From Acinetobacter tandoii DSM 14970 = CIP 107469 (GTDB lineage Bacteria; Pseudomonadota; Gammaproteobacteria; Pseudomonadales; Moraxellaceae), in NCBI RefSeq assembly GCF_000400735.1, contig NZ_KE007365.1, positions 118,178 through 182,177 of the forward strand: 64,000 bases of DNA, given 5' to 3'. A program made the position numbers and the translations under genes. Of this stretch, positions 7,706-17,158 are shown in pieces (positions within the stretch are counted from its first letter, which is position 1; each line of letters opens with the position of its first letter). The notes under the pieces were generated by a model, which ran no database searches, had not been told where the DNA came from, and saw nothing but the letters and a program-made list of their open reading frames with translations.

Positions 7706-10074
7706 TGTACGCTCCCCATATCCAGAAAGCCGTATTGTTGACTAAAATCTGGTAGAACCACATTACATACCTGTCCATCTTGCTCAACATAAAGTTGTTG
7801 CGATGATGGATTTTCGAGATAGATCATTCCGTCACGTCCCACAATCGTGTGTTCTGTTGACTCCAAATTCGGCAAAGTATCTTGTACCCAAACACGACTA
7901 CCCATTTTCATTGGAATACCTTGCGGATCTGTTACGCTCAATTGAATTGCACGCATTTTATAAATTGGAAATTGAATCACCACACCGCTAGCGTTATATG
8001 GCACTGCATCTATACGTGTAGTTTCAATTTTATATTCCAATGGCAAGTCTAAGGTATCAATCGAAATATCATTATGTTGATAGGGATTTAATGTATCGAT
8101 GAGCATTAAACCCTTTCGATTAGTTTTACCAACCACTCGATTTTCTAAGCGAACTGGAATGTCAGAAACCCCTTCGGTCGAAACCACAGCAAAAGAGTTA
8201 AGCGATTGTCTCATTGGGAACACTGACTTTTCCATCATCACCAAACTGCCTCGGGTAGAACCGACCACTGTAGTATAGTCTTCCGAATTAATTTTAGCGC
8301 TTTGTAAACCGACATCCCATTCACCCGTCTGCGTTTCACGTTGAATCTGCCCTTGTACGCTATAGTTGTTGTTATCACTAAACTCAAGATTTGTTTGCCA
8401 ACCCCAATCATCTTCGTTCTGTATTGCTGTTTTACGAATATTGGCAGAAAACTTATTTCGGTCTGCATCCTGCTGAGCATTTAAGGTCGCATTGACCTGA
8501 CGATCTAAAGGTATATTTAAAGAGAGAAAGAAGGTGTCTTCTTTCTCATTTAAATTTCGAGTCATATTTAAAGTTAAATATTTCTTTGAAGGAAAGTAGT
8601 AAGACCAGTTAAAAACCAAATATTCATTTTCAGAATTCTGATTTTTTTGTGCCACATAACTTCCACCAAATTGACCATAATCTGTATTTACACCTAAGAA
8701 AACATGATCAGACTGCTTAATATAACCATAACCTAGAGCACTAGCTAAATCACCAAAATCATCATCACTTTTTTGATGCTGTAGAGAAAAATTGACATAA
8801 GGATTATTCCACTCATAACCTACAGCGTAAGATTGCCCTAAGTTTTGATTGAGATCGCTATAGCTATAAGCCCCATTGATTAAGCCCCATGTATTTGGCA
8901 AACGGTGGATGATACCAAATCCTGCCAAAGCAACATCCCGTGAATATTCAGTATGACTCTCAAGAGTCGTATTATTGCTTAAACCATGCCTTAATGTTGC
9001 ATTTACTACAGGATCATCTGAATAACTAAATGATTTAACTGCATAATCGAGCTTATGGACCCCCAAATTAATTTCCCAATCAGTCAAACCTTTTTGCAAC
9101 AATTGTGAAGTTCCAAATAATGAGAAATTCACAATACGCTGCTGACCATTTAAATCGGTTATGAGAAGCTGTGCATTACCTGCTCCAGTAATAGAGGGTG
9201 ATGCCTGTATATCAAATTGCCCAGGAAGCACATCACTGGTACTTTGTTGTATACCATTAATTAATAAATCAACAGTCGAAGGCACAAGTACTGAACCTTT
9301 AAAGGACTCCAGTGGCGATGTGACTTGATAAGGTTGTAAACTGAAATTTTTAGCTATTTTGATTCCCGAAATACGTGTTGAACGCGTCCACTCTAAAGCA
9401 CGGGACTGACTATCACCGACTGTCAAAGTAATTGCTTGATCAGCAAAATCTTTTTGCCAATAGGTATCTAAAATTTGGCTTGAAAGTTCATTGGTCGTTT
9501 TGGTTTTTGTATAAGCATGGTTGGCAGAAATACTGAATGTATTCCCTGTCCCTATACCAAATAACCGCAATTCATACCATCCACTTAAAGACCAGACATC
9601 TTCTGTAGCTTGAGAATAAAGATCATAATTAAACAATAGACCTGGCTTAATCTGTGCAGGATTGACTTTGGCAGGCGGAATTTGCTCGTAGCCGAAAGTG
9701 GTACGTGCTTTTAAAACCTCAACAGGCACGGTGAGTTCAATGTGTTGTTCTGCTGAATTATATTGATAACTAAGCCCTTTAATTTGAGATAAAGCAACAA
9801 AACCTGTATAGCCCAAGGCATCAGCAGCGTGAATACTTAACTGTAATTCTTGTAGTGTTTCTCGAGAAATTAATAAATCTTGTGATGTCTGTATAAAATG
9901 CCCATAGACTGGACTAGATGCCTGATTCAATACCACACTTAAATACAGTTCTTGCTGATCAACAACATCAGTACTAGGCTGAAGCATCTCATTTGCCAGA
10001 GTGACTTGTGCATGTAATGAAGATGTGCATAACAGTGCTCGACATAGAGCACAACGGTAAACAAATTTGTTCAT
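7696..10074 (-). CDS. Outer-membrane usher of an archaic chaperone-usher pilus (CsuD-like)
   Basis: This fimbrial usher of about 792 residues is the outer-membrane pore that assembles pilus subunits. Visible features are a signal peptide ending near LHAQ, an N-terminal chaperone-binding domain, a long beta-barrel region rich in aromatic and Asn/Asp strands, a plug segment with STVDLLINGIQQSTSDVLPGQF, and C-terminal domains including NRKGLMLIDTLNPYQHNDISID. The frame extends 6 bases upstream to a TTG at 10080, but ATG at 10074 gives a clean signal peptide and is preferred. It follows the chaperone gene almost without a gap and overlaps the tip gene, fitting one operon. Confidence 0.88.
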   Translation of the reverse strand: MNKFVYRCALCRALLCTSSLHAQVTLANEMLQPSTDVVDQQELYLSVVLNQASSPVYGHFIQTSQDLLISRETLQELQLSIHAADALGYTGFVALSQIKGLSYQYNSAEQHIELTVPVEVLKARTTFGYEQIPPAKVNPAQIKPGLLFNYDLYSQATEDVWSLSGWYELRLFGIGTGNTFSISANHAYTKTKTTNELSSQILDTYWQKDFADQAITLTVGDSQSRALEWTRSTRISGIKIAKNFSLQPYQVTSPLESFKGSVLVPSTVDLLINGIQQSTSDVLPGQFDIQASPSITGAGNAQLLITDLNGQQRIVNFSLFGTSQLLQKGLTDWEINLGVHKLDYAVKSFSYSDDPVVNATLRHGLSNNTTLESHTEYSRDVALAGFGIIHRLPNTWGLINGAYSYSDLNQNLGQSYAVGYEWNNPYVNFSLQHQKSDDDFGDLASALGYGYIKQSDHVFLGVNTDYGQFGGSYVAQKNQNSENEYLVFNWSYYFPSKKYLTLNMTRNLNEKEDTFFLSLNIPLDRQVNATLNAQQDADRNKFSANIRKTAIQNEDDWGWQTNLEFSDNNNYSVQGQIQRETQTGEWDVGLQSAKINSEDYTTVVGSTRGSLVMMEKSVFPMRQSLNSFAVVSTEGVSDIPVRLENRVVGKTNRKGLMLIDTLNPYQHNDISIDTLDLPLEYKIETTRIDAVPYNASGVVIQFPIYKMRAIQLSVTDPQGIPMKMGSRVWVQDTLPNLESTEHTIVGRDGMIYLENPSSQQLYVEQDGQVCNVVLPDFSQQYGFLDMGSVQCQ

Positions 10075-10080
10075 CGCCAA

Positions 10081-10806
10081 TTATGGAATAGGTAATGTCT
10101 GAGCTAAACCATCGGTATTTATTCGCGCTTCAAACTTACCTTTAGACTGCATTTGTGCATGAAATGGAATATCCCATTGCATGGTTTGACCATTCAGAAC
10201 ATATCCTACCAACCCCTGAATTAACGGAACTTTTTCACCATTTGGGTTGATATAATTTAATTCACTTAAGCGAATATGGCTTTTACCATTATTCTCAACA
10301 CTAAGCTTCTGATTATTATAATTAAAGACAACTTGATCAAGTGAGGTTAAGCCACTTTTAGATGGTGTAATTTCTGTCGATTGAACAAATACAGGAATAG
10401 AATATTGCAATAAAAGTTGCAAGCCAGTTTGTTGATTATCATGACTCACATTCGGCAATTCATCAATCAATAATCGATAAGTCTGCTCTTGTACTGTATT
10501 CTGCACATTCATGCTTAATACACGAATCAATTGACGATCGCCTGCTTTTATTTCAGTAATTGAAGGGCTGGCAACCAAATCTCTTGATGGCTTCAGTTGG
10601 TCTTTTCCTGCTTCTTGCGTCCAACTGAGTACTCGTGTTTGTGCACGAATCGGTTGATCACTGGTGTTCATTAACCAAATCTCTTTGGCTTTTTCACCTG
10701 TGGAAAATGACACTGAAATAGGTGAAACCTGCAAACTCGCAGCTGAAAGATTGAATGAACAAAGTGAAACAATAGCAGCACAAATAGTTGGAATAAATTT
10801 GTTCAT
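10081..10806 (-). CDS. Periplasmic pilus chaperone (CsuC-like)
   Basis: This PapD-type chaperone of about 241 residues, of the archaic branch, stabilises pilus subunits in the periplasm by donor-strand complementation. A signal peptide ends at LSAAS. Then come LQVSPISVSFSTGEKAKEIWLMN, the conserved arginine region PIRAQTRVLSW, and the G1-strand region GLQLLLQYSIPVFVQ, with alternating hydrophobic residues used to complement subunits. A GTG at 10818 is in frame, but ATG at 10806 yields the standard signal peptide. It lies between the major subunit and the usher and is presumably co-transcribed with both. Confidence 0.87.
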   Translation of the reverse strand: MNKFIPTICAAIVSLCSFNLSAASLQVSPISVSFSTGEKAKEIWLMNTSDQPIRAQTRVLSWTQEAGKDQLKPSRDLVASPSITEIKAGDRQLIRVLSMNVQNTVQEQTYRLLIDELPNVSHDNQQTGLQLLLQYSIPVFVQSTEITPSKSGLTSLDQVVFNYNNQKLSVENNGKSHIRLSELNYINPNGEKVPLIQGLVGYVLNGQTMQWDIPFHAQMQSKGKFEARINTDGLAQTLPIP

Positions 10807-10838
10807 ATATTGCGTCACTCTGTTTATTGCACTTTAAC

Positions 10839-11309
10839 TTAGTAAGTTACAGTCGCAACCACTGTATCTACATAGTTACCCGCTTCAACGTTCGTATCAC
10901 CGGCCAATTTAGCATACACAGGAATAGTTTGGTCTTTACCATTACCAGTTTTAGAAAGTAAGTTTGTTGTGTCCCATTCTGTTGTACGTGCTGCATCTTG
11001 ATATAGCTTATACGGTACTTTGCTTGCTGAAGTACCGTTAGTATTACTCATAGCACCCGTACCTGCTAAAGCAATTTTATAAGGTGTATTTAATGTACAT
11101 GTCAGATTTAATTGACCTTTTGCTGTACTACCAATCTTTGTTGATCGATCTACAGCGTTAAATTCAACATCATCTTTAGAGGTAAATTTACAAGATTCAT
11201 TAACAGTAATCTTTACTTGAAACTGAGTTGTATCAGTTCCTGCGGCATGTGCAGCAATAGAAGAAAATGCAAAAGTAGCAATAACTGAAGAAAGAATGAT
11301 TTTTTTCAT
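10839..11309 (-). CDS. Major SCPU-domain pilus subunit (CsuA/B-like)
   Basis: This 156-residue precursor has a typical signal peptide (MKKIILSSVIATFAFSSIA, cleaved after AHA) and one SCPU domain. The domain has paired cysteines (NESCKFTS and LNLTCTLN), a PYKLYQDAARTTEWD segment and the terminal strand VVATVTY. As first gene of the operon it is probably the main shaft subunit. The start was moved from an upstream TTG to ATG at 11309 because GGGG lies 6-7 bases upstream of that ATG. A strong sigma-70-type promoter precedes it at 11361-11388. Archaic pili of this kind support biofilm formation on abiotic surfaces in A. baumannii. Confidence 0.85.
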   Translation of the reverse strand: MKKIILSSVIATFAFSSIAAHAAGTDTTQFQVKITVNESCKFTSKDDVEFNAVDRSTKIGSTAKGQLNLTCTLNTPYKIALAGTGAMSNTNGTSASKVPYKLYQDAARTTEWDTTNLLSKTGNGKDQTIPVYAKLAGDTNVEAGNYVDTVVATVTY

Positions 11310-11360
11310 AAACAACCCCAAAAAAGTGCCTTATGACACAGTTACACAAGAATGTTTGGC

Positions 11361-11388
11361 ATTATATCGCTCATTTATTGTCTGTAAA
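11361..11388 (-). promoter_or_regulatory. Sigma-70-type promoter of the pilus operon
   Basis: On the minus strand a TTTACA -35 box (5 of 6 consensus) is followed after 16 bases by a perfect TATAAT -10 box (11361-11366). It lies about 50 bases before the major subunit start and points into the operon. Spacing and position are good; activity is inferred. Confidence 0.65.
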
Positions 11389-11454
11389 GGCTTTTTACAA
11401 ATTTTAATCACATGAAAAATATTTTTTAAATTCCAAAAACAAATTCCTTGATAC

Positions 11455-11476
11455 AAAAAAACGCCCCGTAGGGCGC
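11455..11476 (-). terminator. Terminator of the acyl-CoA catabolic operon
   Basis: Read on the minus strand, a GC-rich stem CGCCC/GGGCG with a 4-base loop is followed by seven T residues, about 30 bases after the stop of the acyl-CoA synthetase gene. It separates that operon from the pilus locus. Confidence 0.85.
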
Positions 11477-11506
11477 AAGAGCAAAATTAATATAGTTTAA
11501 AACGTG

Positions 11507-13150
11507 TTAACACGCTCGCTGTATTTGCTGCAACGCAATCTCTTGTTGTTTTAAAAGATTACGTTGGATTTTACCGCTCGAAGTTTTAGGTAGACTTTTT
11601 ACAAATTCGATTTCTTTAGGATAAGCATGTTTTGATAAGCGAGAACGAACATATTGCTGTAATTTCTGATTCAAATCTTCACTCGGCTGATATTGTGGTT
11701 TCAAGACAACAAATGCTTTCACAATTTCGGTACGCTCTGGATCTGGTTTACCAATCACAGCAGACTCTAGCACTTCCTCACACTCTAATAATGTACTTTC
11801 CACATCAAAAGGCCCCACACGATAGCCTGACGTTGTAATGACATCATCATTACGTCCAATAAAATCTATACCGCCAAACTCATTCAGTTGAACCATATCA
11901 CCCGTCAAATAATAGTTGCCCACAAATGATTTACGATTCTGCCCATCATAGCCCTTAAACCAGAATAAAGCGGATTTAGAACAGTCGATTGCCAAAGTCC
12001 CTACCTCTCCCTGTTTGACTTCCTGATGCTGAGCATTCAGGACTGCGAAGCGATGCCCAGGGATAGCAAAGCCCGCAGAACCCACTTTTTTCGGATGTGC
12101 TAATGCATGATGATTCGCAATGACCATTCCAAGTTCTGTTTGGCCATATTGATCATAAATATTGACGTTTAAATCATGGTTAAACCAATGAATCACTTCA
12201 GGCGTCAGTGGTTCACCAGCACTACTTACCACACGTAAATGTTGTTTAATTGACGTATTAAATTTCTCTTTGAATCCAAAGAACATTCGAAAAGCAGTCG
12301 GTGAACCCGTCAAATTAGAAACTTTATGTTTTTGAATCACTTCAATGGCTTGATCTACATTAAATGCGCGCTCATCCATAATAATGCTATGACCTAAACT
12401 GAGCGGACCTGTAATGCCATAATACAAACCATAAGCCCAACCTGGATCTGCCAGATTCCAAAAAGAATCTTCTTCACACAAATCTACAGCATGGGTCATA
12501 TACCCTTTAAAGGCCAAAATTGCACGTAATGGTACTGGAACCGATTTTGCCAAACCTGTCGTACCTGATGTAAACATCATCAAAAAGTCATCATCAAAAT
12601 CCCGCATTACCGCAGGACACTCTGCATCTTTCGTATTAAGTTCTTGCCAGAAATCTGCATCGGTTTTAAGGCTGTATTTGTCATGATGTACAGTCAAAAT
12701 TTGAGCAATATGGATATGATTCAGCTTAGACCGTTGTTCAGAATTGGTCACAATCAGTTTTGTTTTAGCAACCTCAATACGATGCTCAATGGCCTTAGAC
12801 TCAAATGCAGTAAATAAAGGCTGATAAATTGCACCAATACGCCAAGTCGCTAGAACAGTAATCAGTAATTCAGGGGTTCGAGGCAAAAGCCCTGCAATAC
12901 AATCACCTGCCTGAATTCCAGATTGCAAAAAATAGTTTGCCAATTTACCTGAAGCTTCATTTAACTGCTCAAAGCTCCAACGTTCTGATTCACCCTGTTT
13001 ACCTTCCCAGATTAAAGCCGTTTTATGTTGTCCTAAATAACGTGCACAACATTCAACATAAGCATTTATGGCTTGTGGAGTTCCGACTAAATGATCTTGA
13101 ATTGCTTTTTCAAGACTAAATTCTTGATGGGCTTCTACTAACGTCTTCAT
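11507..13150 (-). CDS. AMP-dependent acyl-CoA synthetase (acetyl/medium-chain type)
   Basis: This adenylate-forming enzyme of about 547 residues converts a carboxylic acid plus ATP and CoA to an acyl-CoA. The phosphate-binding loop MMFTSGTTGLAKSVP lies near residue 195, the aromatic motif is NIYDQYGQTELGM, the hinge region GRNDDVITTSGYRVGP contains the conserved D and R, and the C-terminal lysine is in KTSSGKIQRNLLK. The start was set at ATG 13150 rather than 13174 because a purine-rich AGGAAGAGG lies upstream of it. It is the last gene of an operon with an acyl-CoA dehydrogenase and an SDR, so it probably activates a short or branched acid. The exact substrate cannot be read from the sequence. 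Confidence 0.85.
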   Translation of the reverse strand: MKTLVEAHQEFSLEKAIQDHLVGTPQAINAYVECCARYLGQHKTALIWEGKQGESERWSFEQLNEASGKLANYFLQSGIQAGDCIAGLLPRTPELLITVLATWRIGAIYQPLFTAFESKAIEHRIEVAKTKLIVTNSEQRSKLNHIHIAQILTVHHDKYSLKTDADFWQELNTKDAECPAVMRDFDDDFLMMFTSGTTGLAKSVPVPLRAILAFKGYMTHAVDLCEEDSFWNLADPGWAYGLYYGITGPLSLGHSIIMDERAFNVDQAIEVIQKHKVSNLTGSPTAFRMFFGFKEKFNTSIKQHLRVVSSAGEPLTPEVIHWFNHDLNVNIYDQYGQTELGMVIANHHALAHPKKVGSAGFAIPGHRFAVLNAQHQEVKQGEVGTLAIDCSKSALFWFKGYDGQNRKSFVGNYYLTGDMVQLNEFGGIDFIGRNDDVITTSGYRVGPFDVESTLLECEEVLESAVIGKPDPERTEIVKAFVVLKPQYQPSEDLNQKLQQYVRSRLSKHAYPKEIEFVKSLPKTSSGKIQRNLLKQQEIALQQIQRAC

Positions 13151-13302
13151 GACTTGAACCTCTTCCTGATACAAAGCATCTCGCCTTGTTGCTTAGCTTT
13201 TATTGTTTTCCACAATCTATTCTAAAATAGGGTGATCTGTACTTAGCTAATCATGCCTTGATGGATGCATCAATTTCCAAATCCATCAATCTGATTGCTG
13301 TT

Positions 13303-13341
13303 TTATGCACATCAAGAACAAGACATCTTTGATGTGCATAA
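13303..13341. other. Intercistronic inverted repeat in the acyl-CoA operon
   Basis: A perfect 13-bp inverted repeat (13303-13315 and 13329-13341) with a 13-base loop starts 5 bases after the acyl-CoA dehydrogenase stop, 190 bases before the synthetase start. No T-run follows on the minus strand, so a stability or attenuation role is more likely than full termination. Confidence 0.5.
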
Positions 13342-13345
13342 TGGC

Positions 13346-14482
13346 TTAAATATAAGTAATTTCTCGGGCAATCAACAGTCTTTGTATATCGGATGCACCT
13401 TCATAAATTTGGCTAACACGCACATCTCGATAAATACGTTCCACTGGAAAATCATTTACATAGCCATAGCCGCCATAAATTTGAATCGCGTCGGAACAGA
13501 CTCTTTCTGCCATAGTAGATGCAAACAATTTGGCCATTGAGGCTTCTTTTAAACATGGCTGTCCCACATCTTTTAAACTTGCTGCATGCAAAACTAGTTG
13601 TCGAGCTGCTTCAATTTGTGTTGCCATGTCGGCTAAACGAAAAGCCACAGCTTGATGCTGTACCAACTCCACTCCAAAGGCCTTACGTTCATTGGCGTAT
13701 TCAATGGCCGAATCTAAAGCCGCGCGAGCCATGCCAACAGATTGTGCTGCAATACCAATACGCCCTGACTCTAAGTTGGATAATGCAATCTTGTAGCCTT
13801 GACCTTCTTCACCCAATATATTTTCCGCAGGAATTCGGCAATTCTCAAACACAATAGTGGCTGTGTCTGAACAATGCTGCCCCATTTTTTCCTCAATTCG
13901 CGACACGATATAACCTGGGGTATCCGTTGGCACGAGGAAGCAAGAAATGCCTTTTTTCCCTGCGGAGTTATCCGTCACAGCAAAAACTATTGCTAACTGT
14001 GCGTGCTTGCCTGTCGTAATAAACTGCTTTGTTCCATTCAAAACCCATGTATCACCATCACGCTCTGCACGGCATTGCAATGCCCCAGCATCAGAGCCTG
14101 CCTGTGGCTCAGTTAAGCAAAAACAGCCTAACCACTCTCCTGTTGCCAATTTTGCTAGGTATTTCTGCTTTTGTTGTTCTGTACCATATTTGTAGGTAAT
14201 ACCACATGGCAATGAATTTTGAACACTGACAATTGTGGAAATTGCACCATCACCTGCTGCAATTTCTTCAAGCGCCAAGACCAGTGATACATAATCCAGA
14301 CCTGCACCACCCCATTCTGGCGGTATGGTCATACCCAACGCACCGAGTTCACCTAACTGCTTTAACTCTTCGGCAGGAAATTGCCCAGTTCTATCACGTT
14401 CAGCCGCAGTGGGTTTCAGTTGTGTCTGCGAAAAATCACGCAACATCTCCTGAACCATTTTTTGTTCATCATTTAAAATCAT
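13346..14482 (-). CDS. Acyl-CoA dehydrogenase
   Basis: This 378-residue flavoenzyme introduces the alpha-beta double bond into acyl-CoA and passes electrons to ETF. Family motifs are CFCLTEPQAGSDAGAL near residue 127, WVLNGTKQFIT near 153, the QVVA-like flavin region, and the C-terminal IYGGYGYVNDFPVERIYRD. The catalytic base is Glu361 in IYEGASDIQ, the position used by short-chain and short-branched-chain dehydrogenases rather than by isovaleryl-CoA or long-chain enzymes. Together with the downstream synthetase and upstream SDR it forms part of a beta-oxidation route. Substrate length is inferred only. Confidence 0.92.
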   Translation of the reverse strand: MILNDEQKMVQEMLRDFSQTQLKPTAAERDRTGQFPAEELKQLGELGALGMTIPPEWGGAGLDYVSLVLALEEIAAGDGAISTIVSVQNSLPCGITYKYGTEQQKQKYLAKLATGEWLGCFCLTEPQAGSDAGALQCRAERDGDTWVLNGTKQFITTGKHAQLAIVFAVTDNSAGKKGISCFLVPTDTPGYIVSRIEEKMGQHCSDTATIVFENCRIPAENILGEEGQGYKIALSNLESGRIGIAAQSVGMARAALDSAIEYANERKAFGVELVQHQAVAFRLADMATQIEAARQLVLHAASLKDVGQPCLKEASMAKLFASTMAERVCSDAIQIYGGYGYVNDFPVERIYRDVRVSQIYEGASDIQRLLIAREITYI

Positions 14483-14563
14483 GTAAATACTCTTATCAAT
14501 TTTCTATTCTTTCTTTTGCACATCCAAATTGTGCAAACTTATTCTCTATATACGTATTTAGCT

Positions 14564-15334
14564 TTATTTCGGTGCCATACGAATCGCACCATCTAAACGA
14601 ATGACTTCACCATTCAAATACGTATTTTCAACAATGTGCCCAACCAGACTTGCAAATTCTTCAGGTTTGGCTAAACGTGGTGGAAACGGCACCATTTGTC
14701 CCAAAGCATCTTGTACATTTTGCGGCATGCCTTTAAGCATCGGGGTTTCCATAATACCTGGTGCAATTGTCATTACACGTATCGCATTTCGTGCCAGCTC
14801 ACGTGCAAGCGGTAGGGTCATAGCCACAATTGCACCTTTTGATGCCGAATAAGCTGCTTGACCAATTTGACCATCATATGCAGCAACGGAGGCTGTATTA
14901 ATAATCACACCTCGATCTTCTTCATTGTTTTGTAATTCATACTTCGCCATCAATTCCGCAGCAAAACGAATCATATTAAAGCTACCTGTGACATTCACCT
15001 CTAGGACTTTTTGAAACATCGCCAAGTCATGTAAACCATCACGCCCTAATACTTTTGCCGACGGCGCAATGCCAGCACAGTTCACCAAGCCATTCAGTTG
15101 ACCAAAATCTTGCTCTACATTTAAAAAGAAAGATTTCACGGTTTGTTCATTGGTGACATCTAAAGGATAGAACTTTGCATTTTCCCCTAAATGTTGTTTT
15201 AAGGCATATCCTAGTTCTTGATTCATATCAACAAAAGCAACACGAGCACCTGCATGAACCAGATATTTAACTGTGGCAGCACCTAAACCTGAAGCACCGC
15301 CTGTGACTACAAAAACTTTATTTTGAATTTTCAT
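14564..15334 (-). CDS. SDR-family 3-hydroxyacyl-CoA dehydrogenase (HSD17B10-like)
   Basis: This 256-residue short-chain dehydrogenase has the NAD-binding TGGASGLGAATVKYL near residue 12, DVTNEQTV near 60, NCAGIAPS near 87, a catalytic serine in NTASVAAYDG, and the YSASK catalytic pair near 164. The central part (VLEVNVTGSFNMIRFAAELM) and the late GIMETPMLKGMP are typical of type-2 3-hydroxyacyl-CoA dehydrogenases acting on short branched substrates such as 2-methyl-3-hydroxybutyryl-CoA. It is the first gene of the catabolic operon and divergent from the AraC-type regulator. An isoleucine or branched-acid pathway is plausible, but no hydratase or thiolase gene is present here. Confidence 0.87.
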   Translation of the reverse strand: MKIQNKVFVVTGGASGLGAATVKYLVHAGARVAFVDMNQELGYALKQHLGENAKFYPLDVTNEQTVKSFFLNVEQDFGQLNGLVNCAGIAPSAKVLGRDGLHDLAMFQKVLEVNVTGSFNMIRFAAELMAKYELQNNEEDRGVIINTASVAAYDGQIGQAAYSASKGAIVAMTLPLARELARNAIRVMTIAPGIMETPMLKGMPQNVQDALGQMVPFPPRLAKPEEFASLVGHIVENTYLNGEVIRLDGAIRMAPK

Positions 15335-15429
15335 TTCCCTGTCCTATCTTTTTGAAAGTTCATACTCGACTTTAGCTGCAGAGTAAACACTGTCAAGCTT
15401 GAGTACAATTTCCAAATATTGCATTCTTA

Positions 15430-16494
15430 ATGATGGATTTGGACAGTGGAATGTCTGGAGATTTGGATTTTTACATGCGTGAACCACAATTAAATTTCGA
15501 TAAAGGCAGTATTTCGATGAGTCTAGTACAGGAAGCTGTACTTTCTGCGCATCATCAAGGACACAATATTCAGGAAATCTTACACAGTGCAGGAATTCCC
15601 GCAGAATTAATGCAATCCAATAAGGCCCGCGTATCTATTTCACAATATGCACAACTTTGGATTGAACTGGCTAATCGTATGAACGATGAGTTTTTTGGTA
15701 TGGATCACCATGCTTTAAGGCGTGGCAGTTATCAATTTATTTCTAAAGCTGTTATTCAGAGTGAAACCGTTGAAAAAGCGCTGAAAGATATATTAAAGTT
15801 TTTTAATTTAGTGTTGGATGATTTCCAAAGTGAATTAATTCTTGAACAGCATGTTGCACGTATTATTATTCATGATAAAAAGCAGCCAAAGCGCATGTTT
15901 AGTTATGCAACCTACCTGATGTTAATTCATACTTTAATGTGTTGGTTAGCCAGTCAACGTATTCCCCTCAACTCAATCCAACTCAAGTGTGAAAAACCTT
16001 TAACAGATGAAGATTATCGCATTCGATTCTGTTCCAATATTGCCTATTCTACTCAGCAAAACGTCGTCGAGTTTGATCGAGACTATTTAAATATCAAAAT
16101 TAAACAAGATAAAAAATCGTGGTATGAGTTTATTTCACAAACGCCACACAATCTCTTGGTCCGCTTTAAAAATCCACATGCACTCAGTACCCAAGTACGT
16201 AAATATCTACTTCAAGCCCCACCTGCAGAATGGATTGAACTGAATGTACTGGCACAACAACTTAATATGTCTGAGGCAACCGTACGCCGCCGACTGAATA
16301 GTGAAGGTTGTAATTATCAACAATTAAAAAATGATATTCGTCGTGATACAGCAATAGAACTTTTAACTAAAACTGATAAACCCCTGCATGAAATTAGTGA
16401 TGAACTGAATTTTCATGACCCAAGTGCTTTTCATCGTGCCTTTAAAAAATGGACTGGACTGAGCCCTGGTGCTTATCGTCAATCCAAAGAATAA
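15430..16494 (+). CDS. AraC-family transcriptional regulator of the acyl-CoA operon
   Basis: This protein of up to 354 residues has an N-terminal arabinose-binding-like domain of the GadR/MmsR type (about residues 30-210) and a C-terminal double helix-turn-helix (about 255-350). The HTH shows NMSEATVRRRLNSEG and the hallmark PLHEISDELNFHDPSAFHRAFKKWTGLSPGAYR. It is divergent from the SDR-ACAD-synthetase operon with about 95 bases between, so it most likely controls that operon in response to an acid or acyl-CoA. The start is uncertain: ATG at 15430 has no clear ribosome binding site, and an internal ATG (at MSGDLDF or MSLVQEA) would still keep the domain intact. Confidence 0.85.
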   Translation: MMDLDSGMSGDLDFYMREPQLNFDKGSISMSLVQEAVLSAHHQGHNIQEILHSAGIPAELMQSNKARVSISQYAQLWIELANRMNDEFFGMDHHALRRGSYQFISKAVIQSETVEKALKDILKFFNLVLDDFQSELILEQHVARIIIHDKKQPKRMFSYATYLMLIHTLMCWLASQRIPLNSIQLKCEKPLTDEDYRIRFCSNIAYSTQQNVVEFDRDYLNIKIKQDKKSWYEFISQTPHNLLVRFKNPHALSTQVRKYLLQAPPAEWIELNVLAQQLNMSEATVRRRLNSEGCNYQQLKNDIRRDTAIELLTKTDKPLHEISDELNFHDPSAFHRAFKKWTGLSPGAYRQSKE

Positions 16495-16670
16495 GCACGC
16501 TCACAACGAAATGATAAAGCCATAACTTTTTTATTACTGCTCAGTCATCTAGATTGAATTGCAAATTTCGCCATATTAGTATATTTTTCACTCAATTCTA
16601 AAGCATAACTTTATGCTTATTTTCGGCTGTCCTCCTCCTGTTTTATCACCTTAACTTAAAGGTAAACATT

Positions 16671-17021
16671 ATGTTTAAGATGATTGATGTACTAGATCAA
16701 AATCTCGTGCAAAATTTTACCCATTCTCTAAACTCCCCAACTGAATTAGATGAATTATTCTGTCAAAGCTTGTTGAATGTTTCTGAAATTGAGCTACAAA
16801 ATGTGATTGCCCAATTTTTCTCCCAACATGATGCTATGGCAAAAGCAAAGGCACTCGAACTGAGTGATGAAGCTATTCTGCGCTTACGTACAGGTGAGAA
16901 CCTAACTCAAGGCACAACGCTTACTCATACCTCTAAAATTGTCGCACTCTGTCTGGCAGAAGAAATTGATGCATTATCGAAAGTTGAGATTTCCGAAATT
17001 TCATCAGACTATTTCGTTTAA
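16671..17021 (+). CDS. Hypothetical protein, 116 residues
   Basis: A small acidic protein preceded by a good ribosome binding site (AAAGGT, 8 bases before ATG) and followed by a strong terminator, so it looks like a genuine single-gene unit. It is predicted to be largely helical, without a signal peptide or membrane segment, and contains LSDEAILRLRTGENLTQ followed by a Thr-rich stretch. I do not recognise a family. It lies between the AraC-type regulator and a bestrophin gene, and neither neighbour suggests a role. Confidence 0.7.
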   Translation: MFKMIDVLDQNLVQNFTHSLNSPTELDELFCQSLLNVSEIELQNVIAQFFSQHDAMAKAKALELSDEAILRLRTGENLTQGTTLTHTSKIVALCLAEEIDALSKVEISEISSDYFV

Positions 17022-17050
17022 TACATTATTTTAGCTATTAGAATGAACTG

Positions 17051-17080
17051 GAAAAGACGACATTGATGTCGTCTTTTCTT
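17051..17080 (+). terminator. Terminator after the 116-residue protein gene
   Basis: A near-perfect 12-bp stem (17052-17063 with 17066-17077) ends in TTTTCTT. It is one of the strongest hairpins in this part of the window and can act in both directions. Confidence 0.85.
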
Positions 17081-17158
17081 ATAAATGATTTCACTGTCTC
17101 TTGCACAGCACAGTTTGTCTGTGGAACACTGTTCTTGTTATAGTGATGGTGTAGATCA

